DNA of 64,000 nucleotides from Desulfobacter curvatus DSM 3379 (lineage in GTDB: Bacteria > Desulfobacterota > Desulfobacteria > Desulfobacterales > Desulfobacteraceae). The stretch is taken from the NCBI RefSeq assembly GCF_000373985.1, contig NZ_KB892924.1, forward strand, positions 82 through 64,081, written 5' to 3'. Both the position numbers and the translations under genes were made by a program. Below, piece by piece: positions 61,561-64,000 of this stretch. How positions within the stretch are numbered: the first letter of the stretch is position 1; the number at the start of each line of letters is the position of its first letter. Under the pieces are notes generated by a model. It did no database searches. It was not told the origin of the DNA and worked only from the letters and a program-made list of their open reading frames with translations.

Positions 61561-61704
61561 AAATTCGCCACCCTTCCTGCTAAAACCTTTCGTGGATGCC
61601 TGTCTTTTTTGGATTCAGAATATTTTTAGTGTGACATATATCATTTAACATAACTGATAATGCATACCATGGTGCTATGGCTATATTCGATCTATTCCTC
61701 CCAA

Positions 61705-62445
61705 TTATTTAAAAAAAGAAAGCAGTGCGTGAAGGTTGGTCATGGGATGGGGCGGGCATCCCGGGATAAACAGGTCCACCGGCAGGATTTTGTCCAGGCC
61801 TTCGGTTATTTCCGGGCTTCCGGTGAACGGACCGCCGCTGATGGTGCAGGAGCCCACGGCAATGACAACCTTGGGAGCCGGCGTGGCCTCATAGGTTTGA
61901 AGCAGGGCAGTTTTCATGTTTTTGGATATGGGACCTGTCACCACAATCCCGTCGGCATGACGGGGAGACGCCACAAAATTGATACCAAACCTGGCCAGGT
62001 CAAAAAATGGCGTGGCCAAAACATTAAGGTCAGCTTCACAGGCATTACATCCGGCTGCCGACACCTGGCGCAGTTGCAGGGAGCGACCGAACAGTTTTTT
62101 AAAATGTTGCTTACTGTGCTCGGCCAGGGCCGGAAGATCGCCTGAGGTTATCAGATCTGCTCGTTCGGACGTGGCAATTTCATAATCATTGGTGAACTGG
62201 ATCAGTCCGTTGGAGTTGTTTTCGCAAGTCCCGCAAAATACGCACCGGCCCATGTCAATCTTTTGAATCTGCACATCTATGGCGTCCTGGGGGCAGGATG
62301 CGGCACAGGTTTCAAGGGTTTCCTTCGAAATATTATCCTGGATAACGGGTCTGCCTCTGTAGCGGGGAAATACCTTGACCTTTTCTTCGGGATACCGGTT
62401 GGTCCGGTAACCTTGTTCGAATCTGTTTTTGAGTACACTGAGCAT
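61705..62445 (-). CDS. NuoB/HycG-like [4Fe-4S] subunit with N-terminal ferredoxin domain
   Basis: 246 residues. A ferredoxin-like domain (about 40-80) with CAASCP and CVFCGTC can hold one or two Fe-S clusters. The C-terminal domain (about 125-245) is NuoB/hydrogenase-small-subunit-like, with CNAC, GSCTISGG and GCPPHP, the four ligands of the N2-type proximal cluster. It forms the electron-transfer module of a complex-I-related membrane complex with the large subunit encoded upstream (18-base gap). It is probably the last gene of the operon. Confidence 0.88.
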   Translation of the reverse strand: MLSVLKNRFEQGYRTNRYPEEKVKVFPRYRGRPVIQDNISKETLETCAASCPQDAIDVQIQKIDMGRCVFCGTCENNSNGLIQFTNDYEIATSERADLITSGDLPALAEHSKQHFKKLFGRSLQLRQVSAAGCNACEADLNVLATPFFDLARFGINFVASPRHADGIVVTGPISKNMKTALLQTYEATPAPKVVIAVGSCTISGGPFTGSPEITEGLDKILPVDLFIPGCPPHPMTNLHALLSFFK

Positions 62446-62463
62446 ATGATGTTCTCCGCTTTT

Positions 62464-63978
62464 CTAAAGATCAAATCCGCAATAGGATAGGTTAAAACTC
62501 TTGTTGTTCAAGGGAAAGTCCGATATCCCGGTATCTCTAAGCGCCATGGCCAGCCCGTTCCAGTTGTGAAAGGAAGGATCCTTGATTTTGTACCTTAGGA
62601 TTTTTCCATTTTCATCGGTCAGGACGGCATGGCTGACTTCCCCCCGCCAAGCCTCGTTCAGGGCCACGGAAAAACTTGAAGCCGGCAAGTCATCAGCTAT
62701 CCCTTCGTTTACACACTGGGTTTCCACGGGGATGGCGGCCAGGGATTCAACAATTTGAAGGGATTGAAGGATCTCGTCATACCTGACCCGGGCCCTGGCA
62801 TATACGTCACCCGTGGCTTTTTTATTTTTTTGTATGCCGATGTGCGGGTAGTGTTCCGTTGGGAAACACCGTCTTACGTCGTAGGCCATTCCGCTGGCCC
62901 GGCCGGCCGGGCCCACCAGCCCGAGATGATCGGCATCTTCATGGCTCACTGCCCCGCATCTCTCAAACCGGGCCCGGACGGTGACGGCGTTGAAGAGAAG
63001 TTCCAATACATGTGTCACTTCGGGCCGAAGCTCTGCCAGGCGTTCGTTGAGCACTTTTCTGACATCATTGGCCAGGGAAAACCGGACCCCTCCGGGCCGG
63101 ACCAGGCCCTTGCCGAATCGGTTACCGCAAATCAAGAGGGAGAGGTTAAGGAAATCTCCTCTGATCCTGCCAAAATAGTTGGCCGGCGGTAGAAAGGCAA
63201 CATCACCGCTAAGCGCCCCGAGATCACCGATGTGGTTGGCCAGACGTTCCAGTTCCAGAGCAATGGTCCGGATGACCCGGGCTCCCTGATCCGGTTCAAC
63301 TCCGGTCAGTGCCTCCAGGTTCTGGGCCATGCACAGGCTGTGGCCGATGGTCGTATCGCCTGCAATGTTTTCAGCAAGGATGGGAAGCCGTTTGGCCGGA
63401 ACTTCCAGAAGCTGTTTTTCAATGCCCCGGTGCTGGTATCCCAGTTGGATTTCCAGGTGCAGGACCCGCTCTCCGATACAGTTGAACCTGAAATGGCCCG
63501 GTTCGATTACCCCGGCATGGACCGGTCCCACAGCCACCTCATGGATTTCCTCGCCCTCTACCTGGTAATACTTATAATTTCCAGGGATGTCCTGGGAATA
63601 GTCATTGCCGAACACATCCGCTGCCCCGTCGGCGTAATTGGGATGGTATCGGACCATTTTCAGCCAGGGATGGCCCTGGGGGCGGATACCAAACTGCTCT
63701 GCCATTTCCCGCTCAAACAGGTGAAAGGGTTCGCAGATTCTGGTGAATGACGGATAGGGGTCCGGTACATCACAGCCGGCCACAAAAAGTTTGTCGGTCC
63801 GCAATACTGCCAAAAATTTTAAACGATCCTTGTCCGGGTAGGCAAAATAGTGGACAACTTTTCCTCCGTTGGTCACCATGTCCAGGGCCTGGCTTCGGAA
63901 TTCATCAAAAGAAAGATGGGGAATGGCATCCCGGGAGACTTTCTGGGCGTTTGAAATCTGTAAAAAAGCGTTGCTCAT
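62464..63978 (-). CDS. NuoCD/group 4 hydrogenase-like large subunit without NiFe ligands
   Basis: 504 residues. A NuoC-like domain (about 1-130) is fused to a NuoD/HycE-like domain (about 150-504, HLEIQLGYQHRGIEKQLLE). In true group 4 NiFe hydrogenases two CxxC motifs bind the metal. Here the first is replaced by ENIAGDTTIGHS and the second by KDPSFHNWNGLA, so no NiFe site can form. This matches the hydrogenase-related (Ehr-type) complexes. GGAGG before the ATG at 63978 supports the start. Upstream, a minus-strand frame appears to end at 63979-63981 (TAG) or as an ATGA overlap, so more operon genes lie beyond the window. Confidence 0.88.
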   Translation of the reverse strand: MSNAFLQISNAQKVSRDAIPHLSFDEFRSQALDMVTNGGKVVHYFAYPDKDRLKFLAVLRTDKLFVAGCDVPDPYPSFTRICEPFHLFEREMAEQFGIRPQGHPWLKMVRYHPNYADGAADVFGNDYSQDIPGNYKYYQVEGEEIHEVAVGPVHAGVIEPGHFRFNCIGERVLHLEIQLGYQHRGIEKQLLEVPAKRLPILAENIAGDTTIGHSLCMAQNLEALTGVEPDQGARVIRTIALELERLANHIGDLGALSGDVAFLPPANYFGRIRGDFLNLSLLICGNRFGKGLVRPGGVRFSLANDVRKVLNERLAELRPEVTHVLELLFNAVTVRARFERCGAVSHEDADHLGLVGPAGRASGMAYDVRRCFPTEHYPHIGIQKNKKATGDVYARARVRYDEILQSLQIVESLAAIPVETQCVNEGIADDLPASSFSVALNEAWRGEVSHAVLTDENGKILRYKIKDPSFHNWNGLAMALRDTGISDFPLNNKSFNLSYCGFDL

Positions 63979-64000
63979 CTAAGTCCTCCGCCAATAGCTG

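Noticed and set aside
1..64000. CRISPR arrays, toxin-antitoxin pairs, complete insertion sequences
   Set aside because: I looked for regularly spaced direct repeats, cas-like genes, known toxin families and DDE transposases and saw none. The dispersed hairpin repeats are not regularly spaced.

Overview
The window comes from a Gram-negative, anaerobic sulfate-reducing bacterium of the Desulfobacterales type (relatives of Desulfobacter or Desulfobacula). This is inferred from a DsrC with both C-terminal cysteines, an AhbA/AhbB-type siroheme decarboxylase (alternative haem route of sulfate reducers), a PxxKW cysteine-rich protein, a giant 2-hydroxyacyl-CoA-dehydratase-activase-like protein, a hydrogenase-related membrane complex, and outer-membrane genes (mlaA, mlaEFD, kdsD, an LppC-like lipoprotein).

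Region 1 (1-6.84 kb). The 3' end of a 5S rRNA gene and its terminator precede a tRNA-Leu(TAG) gene with a clear sigma70 promoter. An element of about 6.6 kb is integrated in the 3' part of this tRNA gene. A 55-bp direct repeat (211-265 and 6786-6840, 52 matches) marks its ends. The element carries a tyrosine integrase, an excisionase-like HTH protein, an HUH rolling-circle Rep, a ribbon-helix-helix-like protein, small unknown genes, two membrane-protein cargo genes and an 880-bp non-coding stretch rich in inverted and direct repeats. I see no capsid, secretion or conjugation genes. The original tRNA terminator is stranded beyond attR, and the element supplies its own.

Region 2 (7.1-20 kb). 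murA and comEC, a membrane coiled-coil protein, the 1406-residue double activase with a small partner gene, the mlaE-mlaF-mlaD-mlaA lipid-transport operon, and a nitrilase-family hydrolase.

Region 3 (20-34 kb). Siroheme decarboxylase-like gene, dsrC, miaA, an LppC-like lipoprotein, phosphofructokinase with kdsD, a PxxKW protein, an aminotransferase, a ClC protein with CBS domains, truA and a chemoreceptor.

Region 4 (34-46 kb). An operon of an XRE regulator with a cysteine-rich tail, cysE and cysK; a cyclic-nucleotide-binding-domain/aspartase fusion; a response regulator, sensor kinase and HtrA protease set preceded by a short fossil of a YjbQ-like gene; a glutaredoxin-like protein; tRNA-Ala(GGC); PpiD; a PilZ protein; recX.

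Region 5 (46-64 kb). An envelope and housekeeping block (acyl-ACP thioesterase, AsmA-like giant protein, prc, rbgA, suhB, MltD-like transglycosylase, a SidJ-like pseudokinase candidate, a coiled-coil membrane protein, guaA, efp), a CheD homologue lacking the catalytic cysteine, and two subunits of a complex-I/hydrogenase-like complex without NiFe ligands, running off the right edge.

The most unusual feature outside genes is a family of at least six dispersed copies of a structured repeat of about 65-95 bp. The copies share a hairpin core joined to one of two different 5' hairpin modules.
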